The notes below the pieces were generated by a model, which saw only the letters and a program-made list of their open reading frames with translations, did not search any database and had not been told where the DNA came from. Of a stretch of 12,262 nt of DNA, positions 1 through 6,783 are shown in pieces; position 1 is the first letter of the stretch, and each line of letters opens with the position of its first letter. The DNA comes from Bacillota bacterium (GTDB taxonomy: Bacteria; Bacillota; Clostridia; Christensenellales; Aristaeellaceae), in NCBI GenBank assembly GCA_023435435.1, contig JAEYRW010000052.1, positions 1 through 12,262 on the forward strand, written 5' to 3'. Position numbers and translations under genes: made by a program.

Positions 1-12
1 GTTCCCCGCCGC

Positions 13-2442
13 TTATTCCATCTCCGTGAGGAGGATCTCCCGCGCCTTCTGGGCGGGATCGTCGGGGAGATAGACGGTTTTGAGTTCCCACGGGGTAAGG
101 GTCAGGGGGAAGGCGCGGCCCGCGAGCTTCAGATCGATTTGGGTCTCGACGGATTTGCCCTGGGTTTCGGTGAAGCGCAGGACGTGGCCCGCGCCGTCCT
201 CGGCACGCTTGAGGGCGCCGACGGAGATGTTGGCGGGCAGCGCGCCGATGCCCTCGGAGACCGGGCCGAGGGGGCCTTCGTGGTAGGTTTCCACCATGGA
301 AATCAGGGGCGTGTTGAACACTTCGCCCCGGCGCGCGAGATTCTTTTTGCGCCAGCAGCCGCCGTGGGGCACGAGCGCGAGGCGGAGCTCCTGCTCGCCC
401 ATGTCCATGTGGCGGCAGTCGGCGTCGCGATGCTCCTGACCGAAATGGTCGGCGTAGATGGACGTGTTGGCGAGGGTTACGCGCAGCTCCGCACCGGGCG
501 CGGAGAAGGAATACTTGGAATCGTTGAGCACGGCCAGGCCGCCCTTTTCTCCGGTGAGGCCCATCCAGCGCTGTGCGGTCTCCTCACAGCCATCGCAGGG
601 CCGCTCAATGACGCCGTAGGCGATTTCAGCCCGGGCGACGGGGGATTCGGCGGCCACCGGGAAGCAGAGCTTCGCCATGCGGAACTTTTCGCCCATGTCC
701 AGACGGGCGGAGATTTCCACCTGATCGTCATCCGCGCCCAGCGCGTACTCGGCGATGAACGCGGAGGTATTGTACCTGGTGGTCACCCGCAGCCTGGCGC
801 GCACCGGGCCGGTCTCCAGAAGCTCGAAGGTGGGATCGCCGAAGTCGCCCTTGGGCCCATCGAATTTGAACTCCATGTGCGCCCAAGTGTCGGCGAACTC
901 GTTGTCGAACAGCCGCAGCTTCGCCGGGCCGGAAAGCGCCTCGAAGCCGGCGGCCTTGTCAAAGAGGCTGACGATGGCGCCCGTCGCCGGGTCGAATCGG
1001 ATGGCGACCTTGTCGTTTTCGAGGGAATGCTCGTCCGCCTTGAGCGCGGACGCGGCCTCCATGCGGTCGCCCTTGAGGAACACCCAGTACAGCCGGTGTC
1101 CGTAGGCGGGCACCTCGGCTTCGATGATGCTGTCCCACTTGTCCTTGTTGTTCGTGCGCGAGGCGCGGACGGTCTGGACGGGAATTTCGGTGCCGGCCTC
1201 GTCGGTGGCGCGGGGAACCACCCCGAAGAGCTGCACGGCGGACTTGACGGGGTAGGCGTGGGGATTGAAGACCACAAGCGGCGTGCCCAGGCCGTTTGCC
1301 TCCCAGAGCCGGGAGCTCATTTCCTTGGTACGCACGCGGCCGGGCGCGCCCTGAATGGTATCCACCTTCCAGCTCATGGCCTGCACGGCGGCATTCTGCT
1401 CCCGCGCCGCGATGGAGATTGCCTCGCCCAGCTGGCTGCGCATGTCCTCGTATGCCTCGCGGATGGAGCAGCCGCACATGACGTCGTGGAACTGGTTGAA
1501 CATAAGGTTGTGCCAGCCCTGGGTCATCCGCCCCGCCGGGCGGCCGACGAGCGACATTCCGATGACGCCCATGGTTTCGGCGGAGAACAGCGCGCTTTCC
1601 GCCTTTCGGTTATACTTTTTGACCAGGGAGGTGGCGGAATAGCAGCCGCTGGCGTGGTGCTGCATCTCGTTCTTCCACACGGGGACCTCGATGCCCTTCA
1701 CGGAATCGAAGTACTCGTCCGGCGAGGAGAACACGACCCCGGCCTCGGGATGCGCGGTCTGGTATTCGTGAATGGCATTGATGTTGGAGATGGTCGGCCC
1801 GCCGCCGTGGTTGCCCACGCCGTAGAAGCACATCATGGGATAGCCCTTCTCGGCCTCGATGGCCAGGGCGTTCTCGATGTCCTTGTCGCAGCTGCCGAAG
1901 GGCGCGGAGTAGGCGTCCGGGATGCGGAAGGTGCGCACACCGGAGCCGTCCGGAGAAACCCAATCGAACAGCCAGCCGGGAATGTCGGGATTTTCATGGA
2001 CGCCGGGGCGCATCATGACATAGTTTTCGACGCCCGCGCGCTGAAAGATCTGCGGGAACATGCCATTGTGGCCGAAGGAGTCCACGTTGTAGGCGGTTTT
2101 CGCCACCACGCCGAACTTTTCCTTGAAATAGCGCTGGCTGTAGAGAAACTGGCGCGCGAAGGACTCGCCCGAGGGCATGTTGCAGTCGGGCTGAATCCAC
2201 ATGCCGCCCACCACGCGCCAGCGGCCCTCGGCAATGCGCTTCTTCATTTCGGCAAACATGGGCGGGTCGTTTTCCTCCACCCAGCGGTAGTAGTCCGCGC
2301 ACGCGCAGGTGAAGATGAAATCGTCCGATTCCGAAATGCGGTCCAGCGCCGAGCGGAAGGTTGCCTTGACCTCCTGATACCCCTCCTGCCACAGCCATAG
2401 CCACACGGGGTCGATGTGGGCGTTTCCGATCATGTGGATCAT
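13..2442 (-). CDS. Glycoside hydrolase family 38 alpha-mannosidase
   Basis: This 809-residue protein has the features of GH38 retaining, metal-dependent alpha-mannosidases, which release alpha-linked mannose from glycans or mannosides. Near the N-terminus is GNAHIDPVW, whose H9 and D11 match the family's first two zinc ligands. AYNVDSFGHNG holds D121, the expected catalytic nucleophile and zinc ligand. HHASGCYSA (about 262-270) supplies the fourth ligand, probably H263. NQFHD (about 316-320) is also typical. The C-terminal half looks like the usual beta-rich domains. There is no signal peptide or membrane segment, so it should act in the cytoplasm on imported oligosaccharides. The start at 2442 has GAGGG seven bases upstream; Met4 is an alternative. 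It is the last gene of the five-gene operon, 19 nt after the isomerase. The stop lies 12 nt from the window edge, so further genes may follow. The exact linkage specificity cannot be read from the sequence. Confidence 0.95.
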   Translation of the reverse strand: MIHMIGNAHIDPVWLWLWQEGYQEVKATFRSALDRISESDDFIFTCACADYYRWVEENDPPMFAEMKKRIAEGRWRVVGGMWIQPDCNMPSGESFARQFLYSQRYFKEKFGVVAKTAYNVDSFGHNGMFPQIFQRAGVENYVMMRPGVHENPDIPGWLFDWVSPDGSGVRTFRIPDAYSAPFGSCDKDIENALAIEAEKGYPMMCFYGVGNHGGGPTISNINAIHEYQTAHPEAGVVFSSPDEYFDSVKGIEVPVWKNEMQHHASGCYSATSLVKKYNRKAESALFSAETMGVIGMSLVGRPAGRMTQGWHNLMFNQFHDVMCGCSIREAYEDMRSQLGEAISIAAREQNAAVQAMSWKVDTIQGAPGRVRTKEMSSRLWEANGLGTPLVVFNPHAYPVKSAVQLFGVVPRATDEAGTEIPVQTVRASRTNNKDKWDSIIEAEVPAYGHRLYWVFLKGDRMEAASALKADEHSLENDKVAIRFDPATGAIVSLFDKAAGFEALSGPAKLRLFDNEFADTWAHMEFKFDGPKGDFGDPTFELLETGPVRARLRVTTRYNTSAFIAEYALGADDDQVEISARLDMGEKFRMAKLCFPVAAESPVARAEIAYGVIERPCDGCEETAQRWMGLTGEKGGLAVLNDSKYSFSAPGAELRVTLANTSIYADHFGQEHRDADCRHMDMGEQELRLALVPHGGCWRKKNLARRGEVFNTPLISMVETYHEGPLGPVSEGIGALPANISVGALKRAEDGAGHVLRFTETQGKSVETQIDLKLAGRAFPLTLTPWELKTVYLPDDPAQKAREILLTEME

Positions 2443-2461
2443 GTCTTTTCCCTCTCTTTGC

Positions 2462-3013
2462 CTATTCGCTGAAAAACGCGGCTTCGACCTCCGCGCACAA
2501 ACGATGGTAGAGCTTCAGGTGTTCTTCCTGCACCTTGTAGGTCTCGCGCTCGGGCACGTCCAGAAGCACGTCGCAGAACTGTGCGAGCTGCCCGCCGCCC
2601 GCGCCCGTAAGGCCGACGACCCGCGCGCCCTTCAAACGGGCTGCCCTGGCGGCGTTAATCACGTTCTTTGCGTTGCCGGACGTGGTGATGCCGATGAGCA
2701 CGTCGCCGGGGTTCGCGTAGCAGAGCGCCTGCTGGGCATAGACATACTCGCCGCCCAGATCGTTGGCCACCGCCGAGATGATGGCCGACTGGGCCGTCAA
2801 GTCGATGGCCGGGAGCCCCATCTGAAGGGGCATGGAAAGCGCCGCCTGCCAGTCCGCCGGAAGGGGACGCTTCTTGAGGAAGCCTTTCACCAGCTCGCCC
2901 ACGATGTGCCCGCTGTCGGCGGACGAACCGCCGTTGCCGCAGACGAGCACCTTGCCGCCGTTTGCGTAGCACGCGACGAGGAGGTCGCGGGCCGATTCGA
3001 ATGTGTCTCTCAT
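2462..3013 (-). CDS. gmhA: GmhA-type SIS-domain sugar-phosphate isomerase
   Basis: This 183-residue single SIS-domain protein resembles sedoheptulose-7-phosphate isomerase, which makes D-glycero-D-manno-heptose 7-phosphate. The phosphate-binding SIS motifs are visible: CGNGGSSAD (25-33) and GITTSGNAKNV (108-118). H36, E40, Q162 and H170 fall in the pattern HxxxE and QxxxxxxxH. As I recall them, these are the metal-binding/catalytic residues of E. coli GmhA (H61, E65, Q172, H180), so this should be an active isomerase and not a SIS regulator. The N-terminal helix is shorter than in E. coli GmhA, and there is extra sequence around residues 50-75. It starts in an ATGA overlap with the kinase stop and has GGAGGG just upstream, so translation is probably coupled. 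A different sugar phosphate substrate remains possible because the operon lacks a standard GmhB or nucleotidyltransferase. Confidence 0.88.
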   Translation of the reverse strand: MRDTFESARDLLVACYANGGKVLVCGNGGSSADSGHIVGELVKGFLKKRPLPADWQAALSMPLQMGLPAIDLTAQSAIISAVANDLGGEYVYAQQALCYANPGDVLIGITTSGNAKNVINAARAARLKGARVVGLTGAGGGQLAQFCDVLLDVPERETYKVQEEHLKLYHRLCAEVEAAFFSE

Positions 3014-4029
3014 TTTCCCTCCGTGGCGCGGTCAAACGCGGCGCGGATTTCCCCGCGCGCGGCCGTGCCGGTCTGTCCAATTTTCTGAATGGTGACGGAC
3101 GAGGCGAGCGTCGCCACCGCGATGGCGGTTTCCTTCCCCGCGCCGCCCGCCAGGGCCGCCGTAAACGCGGAAAGGAAGGTGTCCCCCGCGCCGCAGATGT
3201 CAATTTCCCCCGAAACGGGCACCGCGCCGAAGCGCCGGACGCTTTCCCCGGAGACGTACGCGCAGCCGCTGCCGCCCAATGTCACGAGCACGTCCGCGCC
3301 CGTCTTTTCAGAGAGCAGCCGCGCGGCTTCCTCATACCCGTCCGCCGGAATGCCCGTCGCCCGGGAGAGTTCCACCTCGTTGGGCTTCAGAATCGCGTCC
3401 CGGTAAAGCCCGATGCGGTCGCGGCTGTCCACCACCACGGTGAGGCCCGCCGCCGCCAGGGCGTTGATCTTTTCCCGCACCCGGGGCGTGACGACACCCA
3501 CCGCCATTTGATCCGAGACGCAGAGGGCGTCGAGGCAGGCCGCCTCCTTTTCCAAGGCGGCGATGAGCGCGTCCTCGCACGTCCGCGTCAGGGGCCGCGT
3601 GTTGACAAAGTCCAGCCGCGGGTCCTCGTACACCACGTCCGAGATGCCGGTGCGCAGGGGCTTGATGTAGGCGTTGGTGGTGATGTCCGGGGAGACGATC
3701 ACCGCGTCCGTCGAGATGCCGCGCAGCCCGAGCTCCTTTTGCAGAAGCGTGCCGCGCCAGTCGTCGCCGAGGACGCTGAGCACCGTGAGATTTTGGGGTT
3801 CCAGTGCGCGGATGTTCGCGGCGGCGTTGCCGCCCGCGCCGGGGGAATAGCGCTCCGCCACCACGGGCAGCGGGAAGTGTGGCGTCTCCCGGGAGAGCTC
3901 TGACTTTTTCATGTCCGCCGTCCAGTAGGCGTCCAGGCACATGTCACCGATGAGGCCGACCCGCGCGCGGGAGATGCCGTCCAGGGCGGATGCAATTTCG
4001 GTTTTGGAAAACGAAGCGATCTCACGCAT
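3010..4029 (-). CDS. PfkB-family sugar kinase, HldE N-terminal-domain type
   Basis: This 339-residue ribokinase/PfkB-fold kinase has the substrate and phosphate motif GAGGNAAANIRAL (64-76) and the PfkB signature DICGAGDTFLSAF (277-289), where D283 is the expected catalytic base. The opening stretch GDMCLDAYW, followed by SRETP and FPLPVV (about 28-57), resembles the N-terminal kinase half of HldE/RfaE, which phosphorylates heptose 7-phosphate at C1. The C-terminal cytidylyl/adenylyltransferase half of HldE is absent. The start overlaps the upstream gene's end by 8 nt, with GAGG about 10 nt before the ATG. Next to a GmhA-type isomerase, the simplest reading is a kinase acting on the isomerase product to give a bisphosphate. 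A fructose- or ribose-type substrate cannot be excluded from sequence alone. Confidence 0.88.
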   Translation of the reverse strand: MREIASFSKTEIASALDGISRARVGLIGDMCLDAYWTADMKKSELSRETPHFPLPVVAERYSPGAGGNAAANIRALEPQNLTVLSVLGDDWRGTLLQKELGLRGISTDAVIVSPDITTNAYIKPLRTGISDVVYEDPRLDFVNTRPLTRTCEDALIAALEKEAACLDALCVSDQMAVGVVTPRVREKINALAAAGLTVVVDSRDRIGLYRDAILKPNEVELSRATGIPADGYEEAARLLSEKTGADVLVTLGGSGCAYVSGESVRRFGAVPVSGEIDICGAGDTFLSAFTAALAGGAGKETAIAVATLASSVTIQKIGQTGTAARGEIRAAFDRATEGK

Positions 4030-4996
4030 CTTCGGTCATCCTCTTGGCGAGTTTTTCGTACAGGCGCGGGATGGTCTCCTGATGGTCGCCCACGAAGTGC
4101 CAGCCCTTGCCGCCCCGGCTCACCGGGCGGTTGACGATGTTCTTGCGGGGGCGGTAGTAGTAGAGCGGGTCGTCGTAGCCGATGCTCTTTTTATAGTCGC
4201 CAAGGTTGACGAGATCGAAATTGGCGGTGGTGATGTCGAAGGTCGGATGGCCAAGATTGCGGGCGATGGACAGCGCCTTCAGGAAAACCTCCGGGCCGAT
4301 GACGCCCGAGCCGAAGTTCATGAACACGCCCTTGTCCATGTGCGCAACCGACCAGCACATTTTGTGGAAATCGATGCCGCTGGCCTTGCCGATGGCGCCG
4401 AAGTCCACCGTGGGATGCTGGTGGATGATGTCCGTGCCCAAAGCGATGTGGTAGGTGGCCGGGATGTCCAGCTTCCACGCCTGATAGAGCACGCAGTCCT
4501 CCCTGTGGGGAAACTTCTCCTGATTTTCGTCGATGTAGCGGGCGAGGGACTCGCCGTAGCCGTAGCCCTTGGCGGCGCCCGCCTGAAGCGCGGCGTTCAT
4601 CCACGCGCCCGTCTCCTCCCACATGCCGAAGGAACCGTCCTCAATGGCGGTGGGCACGTGCTCGCTGGTGCCGCCCAGATACGCGAGCTCGAAATCGTGG
4701 ATGGAACACGCGCCGTTGCCAGAAAGGTGGGTGATGAAGCCCAGCCTCATGAGCTCGATGAGGTAGCGGGAAAGCCCGTTTTTGATGACGTGCGCGCCCA
4801 TGGAAAAGATGAGCTGGGCGCCGCGCGCCCTGGCCTGATACGCCCGCTCGGCGAATTCGTCGAAGCCGTCCGCGTCCCAGGCGGGCGCGGGGTCCACGCC
4901 CGGCGTCTTGAGGGTGTCGATCCGAACCAGATTGTGCCGCCCGAAGGCGGTGTTGGTCTTGATGCCCGAAAAATCAAGCTGCATTTCGCGCCGCAT
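4022..4996 (-). CDS. Conserved protein of unknown function, deoxyhypusine-synthase-like family
   Basis: This 324-residue soluble protein has no assigned reaction. Well-defined motifs are GAHVIKNGLSRYLIELM (67-83), SGNGACSIHDFELAYLG (92-108) with TSEHV after it, GTDIIHQHP (187-195), NFGSGVIGPEVFLKAL (227-242), TTANFD (256-261) and YYYRPRKNIVNRPV (279-292). From memory, bacterial homologues with GAHVIK, NGA-IHDFE and GTDIIH-HP motifs are sometimes labelled deoxyhypusine-synthase-like. The GNG and HDFE patches would suit a nucleotide or sugar-phosphate binding Rossmann-like fold; this is inference. I chose the start at 4996 because GGAGG (5004-5008) lies seven bases upstream and the ATG follows the phosphatase stop by 2 nt. 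The frame stays open much further upstream, but that part overlaps the phosphatase and has shadow-like composition. Met5 is an alternative start. Its place between phosphatase and kinase argues for a dedicated step in the same sugar pathway. Confidence 0.82.
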   Translation of the reverse strand: MRREMQLDFSGIKTNTAFGRHNLVRIDTLKTPGVDPAPAWDADGFDEFAERAYQARARGAQLIFSMGAHVIKNGLSRYLIELMRLGFITHLSGNGACSIHDFELAYLGGTSEHVPTAIEDGSFGMWEETGAWMNAALQAGAAKGYGYGESLARYIDENQEKFPHREDCVLYQAWKLDIPATYHIALGTDIIHQHPTVDFGAIGKASGIDFHKMCWSVAHMDKGVFMNFGSGVIGPEVFLKALSIARNLGHPTFDITTANFDLVNLGDYKKSIGYDDPLYYYRPRKNIVNRPVSRGGKGWHFVGDHQETIPRLYEKLAKRMTEDA

Positions 4997-4998
4997 GC

Positions 4999-5796
4999 TC
5001 ACGCCTCCAGTCCAAGAAAGGTAAGAAGTTCGTTTAAATTCGTGAAATCGCCCGCAACGGCGTCCGCGCCCGCCTTGATCAGCCGCGCCCGCTTCACGGG
5101 ATTGACGCCCGCGCGCGCCTCCTCGTCCGTCGCCATGCCCAGCGTGCGCGCGCCCGCTTCCTTGCCGAGACGGATTTCCACCTTGCCGTCGCCCACCACG
5201 CAGAAATCGTCGCCCGTCAAACCCTCGTCCGAGATGAGCTTTTCGATGACCGCCTCCTTGGAGCAGTTTTCGCTGCCCACGGGCGCGCCCGCGATGAGGG
5301 TGAACGCGTCCGCGAGGCCCAGTGCCCCCGCCTCGTTCACCACGTCCGGGTGATCGGTGCCGCTGGCGACGTAGAGCTTCACGCCCCGCGCCCGAAGCGC
5401 GTTCAGGAATTGGGCGCTGCCCGCAATGAGGTAGCGGTCGGGGCTTGACCCACCCGCCTTGAGCGCTTCCACCCGCTTGCCCACCTCGGCCATCAGCCGG
5501 CGGTTGTACTCCCCTTTGTACCACCAGGGATCGTCGATTGCCGCGGGATTTTCTTTTTTCGCCCGCTGGGCCAGCCACTTCATCTGGTGGATGGTCTGAA
5601 TTCCCGTGGATTCGTCGATGTAGGCGTCCACTTCGCGCTCCAGCGCCGCGTCCCATGTCCCGCCTGAGATCGTCTCGAGCATCAGAGGCCGCATGACGCG
5701 CTCCCAGCCGCAGCGGAGCGTCGAGACCGTGCCGTCAAAATCAAACAATACGGCGCGCACCGGTGTCCGCGCATGGCGGATGTTCAAAATTTCCAT
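4999..5796 (-). CDS. HAD-superfamily hydrolase, probable sugar-phosphate phosphatase
   Basis: This 265-residue protein has the haloacid dehalogenase motifs in order. Motif I is LFDFDGT (17-23), with nucleophile D19 and acid/base D21. Motif II is at ASGTD (144-148), motif III at K180 in CSKEAV, and motif IV is VVGDGKVEI (200-208). Motif IV has E207 where many relatives carry a second aspartate. A helical C1 cap fills roughly residues 30-125, as in phosphoglycolate phosphatase-like members. The start at 5796 is preferred because GGAGG lies eight bases upstream (5805-5809); an in-frame ATG at 5847 would add 17 residues and lacks such a site. It is the first gene of the operon and would remove a phosphate from an intermediate made by the kinase, taking the place of GmhB if the pathway is heptose-like. 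I see no convincing constitutive promoter in the short gap upstream. Confidence 0.87.
   Translation of the reverse strand: MEILNIRHARTPVRAVLFDFDGTVSTLRCGWERVMRPLMLETISGGTWDAALEREVDAYIDESTGIQTIHQMKWLAQRAKKENPAAIDDPWWYKGEYNRRLMAEVGKRVEALKAGGSSPDRYLIAGSAQFLNALRARGVKLYVASGTDHPDVVNEAGALGLADAFTLIAGAPVGSENCSKEAVIEKLISDEGLTGDDFCVVGDGKVEIRLGKEAGARTLGMATDEEARAGVNPVKRARLIKAGADAVAGDFTNLNELLTFLGLEA
5004..5008 (-). promoter_or_regulatory. Ribosome binding site deciding the start of the DHS-like gene
   Basis: GGAGG on the minus strand lies seven bases before the ATG at 4996 and inside the last codons of the phosphatase gene. It fixes the start of the downstream gene against a much longer open reading frame that would overlap the phosphatase. 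Confidence 0.8.
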
Positions 5797-5804
5797 TGGG
5801 CAAT

Positions 5805-5809
5805 CCTCC
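5805..5809 (-). promoter_or_regulatory. Ribosome binding site deciding the start of the HAD phosphatase
   Basis: GGAGG on the minus strand lies eight bases before the ATG at 5796. It favours a 265-residue protein over the version starting at 5847. Confidence 0.8.
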
Positions 5810-5865
5810 GAACAATGATACCAATAGATTCGACGGACGGTCTGCATATCCTCCCGGGGCGAAAC

Positions 5866-5895
5866 AATAAAAACCCGGAGGCGATTGCCCCCGGG
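5866..5895 (-). terminator. Rho-independent terminator of the response regulator gene
   Basis: On the minus strand CCCGGGGGC, loop AATC and GCCTCCGGG form a 9-bp stem with one G-U pair, followed by TTTTTATT. It lies 5 nt after the response regulator stop. It therefore separates that gene from the sugar operon, although partial read-through would feed the operon. Confidence 0.88.
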
Positions 5896-5900
5896 CGGTC

Positions 5901-6620
5901 TTATGCGATTCTGCCTTTGCGGTAGGCGGCAGGCGTCATGTTCATAGCCTTTTTGAAGATGCGGTTGAAGTACGCGGGGTCGGGATAGCCGCAGCGCGCG
6001 GCCACGTCCTCGATGGACATGAACGTCGAGGACAGAAGCTCGCAGCCGTGGCGCATCCTCAGGTCGGTTACGTACTGAATAAATGTCGTGTTGAGCTGCT
6101 TTCTGAACAGGTGGCAGATGTAGTTTTTGTTAAAGCCCGTGATCTCCGCCAGATCATCGAGCCGCAGCTTCTCGTACGCGTGCTGGCGCACATACTCCAG
6201 GATGCGCCCGAACTGGGGATCGACGTTCTCCGCCGCGCTGTCCGAGCGGCTCAAGTCGCTGCTCAAACGCTTTAAGAACGCCTCCAATTCAAGCTTGTCC
6301 AGGGGCTTCAAGAAATAATCCGCCACGCCGAGCCGCATGGCCCTGCGCGCACATTCAAAGTCGGGCTGGGAGGAGGCGATGGCAAAGCGGCTGCGCACGC
6401 CGGAGACGATGCAGCGCTCGATGAGGTCGAGGCCGGAAAGGCCGGGCATGTTGACGTCGACAAGGGCGAGATCCGGCTGAATCTCCTGTAACTGGGTCAG
6501 CGCCGAAACGGCTGACTGAATGTACGCCGATACCTCAAATCCACATTTCGCCCAGTCGACCGAGTGCATCGCGTCGATCGCCGCCCATGGTTCGTCGTCG
6601 ATCAATACGACGGTATGCAT
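5901..6620 (-). CDS. YesN-type response regulator with AraC DNA-binding domain
   Basis: This 239-residue cytoplasmic transcription regulator has an N-terminal receiver domain (1-120). Its acidic pocket D8/D9, phospho-acceptor D55 in LVDVNMPG and K105 in FLKPLD are all in place. An AraC-family double helix-turn-helix domain follows (about 135-239), beginning near GRILEYVRQHAYEKL and containing GFNKNYICHLFRKQL and the signature GYPDPAYFNRIFKKAMNMTP. Relatives usually answer to a membrane histidine kinase and control carbohydrate uptake or breakdown genes; no kinase gene is in this window. The start at 6620 has AAGGGGG upstream. The frame stays open as far as 6911, but that extension crosses the aldo/keto reductase terminator and the end of its gene. 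It lies immediately upstream of the sugar operon on the same strand, so that operon is its most likely target. Confidence 0.93.
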   Translation of the reverse strand: MHTVVLIDDEPWAAIDAMHSVDWAKCGFEVSAYIQSAVSALTQLQEIQPDLALVDVNMPGLSGLDLIERCIVSGVRSRFAIASSQPDFECARRAMRLGVADYFLKPLDKLELEAFLKRLSSDLSRSDSAAENVDPQFGRILEYVRQHAYEKLRLDDLAEITGFNKNYICHLFRKQLNTTFIQYVTDLRMRHGCELLSSTFMSIEDVAARCGYPDPAYFNRIFKKAMNMTPAAYRKGRIA

Positions 6621-6664
6621 ATGGGCACCCCCTTGTGCGTGATTCAGGTTCTCATTTGTTTCAT

Positions 6665-6694
6665 ATTCTATCACAAACGCGCGGGCAACCGCAA
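6665..6694 (-). promoter_or_regulatory. Candidate promoter of the response regulator gene
   Basis: On the minus strand TTGCGG (6694-6689) and TAGAAT (6670-6665) are spaced by 18 bases and would give a leader of roughly 38 nt. The match is moderate. A perfect TTGACA lies further upstream at 6710-6705 but has no -10 element at a usable distance. Confidence 0.45.
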
Positions 6695-6736
6695 GCATTA
6701 AGCGTGTCAAATCAATAATTTCGACAATAAATACGT

Positions 6737-6763
6737 AAAAAAACCGCCCAGTTGAGCGGTTTT
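6737..6763 (-). terminator. Rho-independent terminator of the aldo/keto reductase gene
   Basis: On the minus strand AAAACCGCTC, loop AACT and GGGCGGTTTT form a 10-bp stem with one G-U pair and run into seven T residues. It starts 20 nt after the reductase stop. Confidence 0.92.
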
Positions 6764-6783
6764 CACAAATTGTTTTAAAGCGT

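Noticed and set aside
139..2400. 753-residue open frame on the plus strand opposite the alpha-mannosidase
   Set aside because: It is antisense to a clear GH38 gene, its translation is dominated by H, G, V, A and R with no recognisable motif, and it arises from GC-rich codon use on the other strand.
3941..5353. 470-residue plus-strand open frame across three operon genes
   Set aside because: It spans several real gene boundaries on the opposite strand and shows no domain; it is an antisense shadow.
4997..5656. Upstream extension of the DHS-like gene to a 544-residue protein
   Set aside because: The extra 220 residues overlap the HAD phosphatase in another frame, have Arg/Gly-rich shadow composition, and a strong GGAGG site supports the start at 4996.
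5815..5820. TATCAT as a -10 box for the sugar operon
   Set aside because: Transcription would start on top of the ribosome site of the phosphatase, and there is no matching -35 element.
6705..6710. Perfect TTGACA on the minus strand upstream of the response regulator
   Set aside because: No -10-like sequence lies 15-19 bases downstream; the nearest good one (TAGAAT) is 34 bases away.
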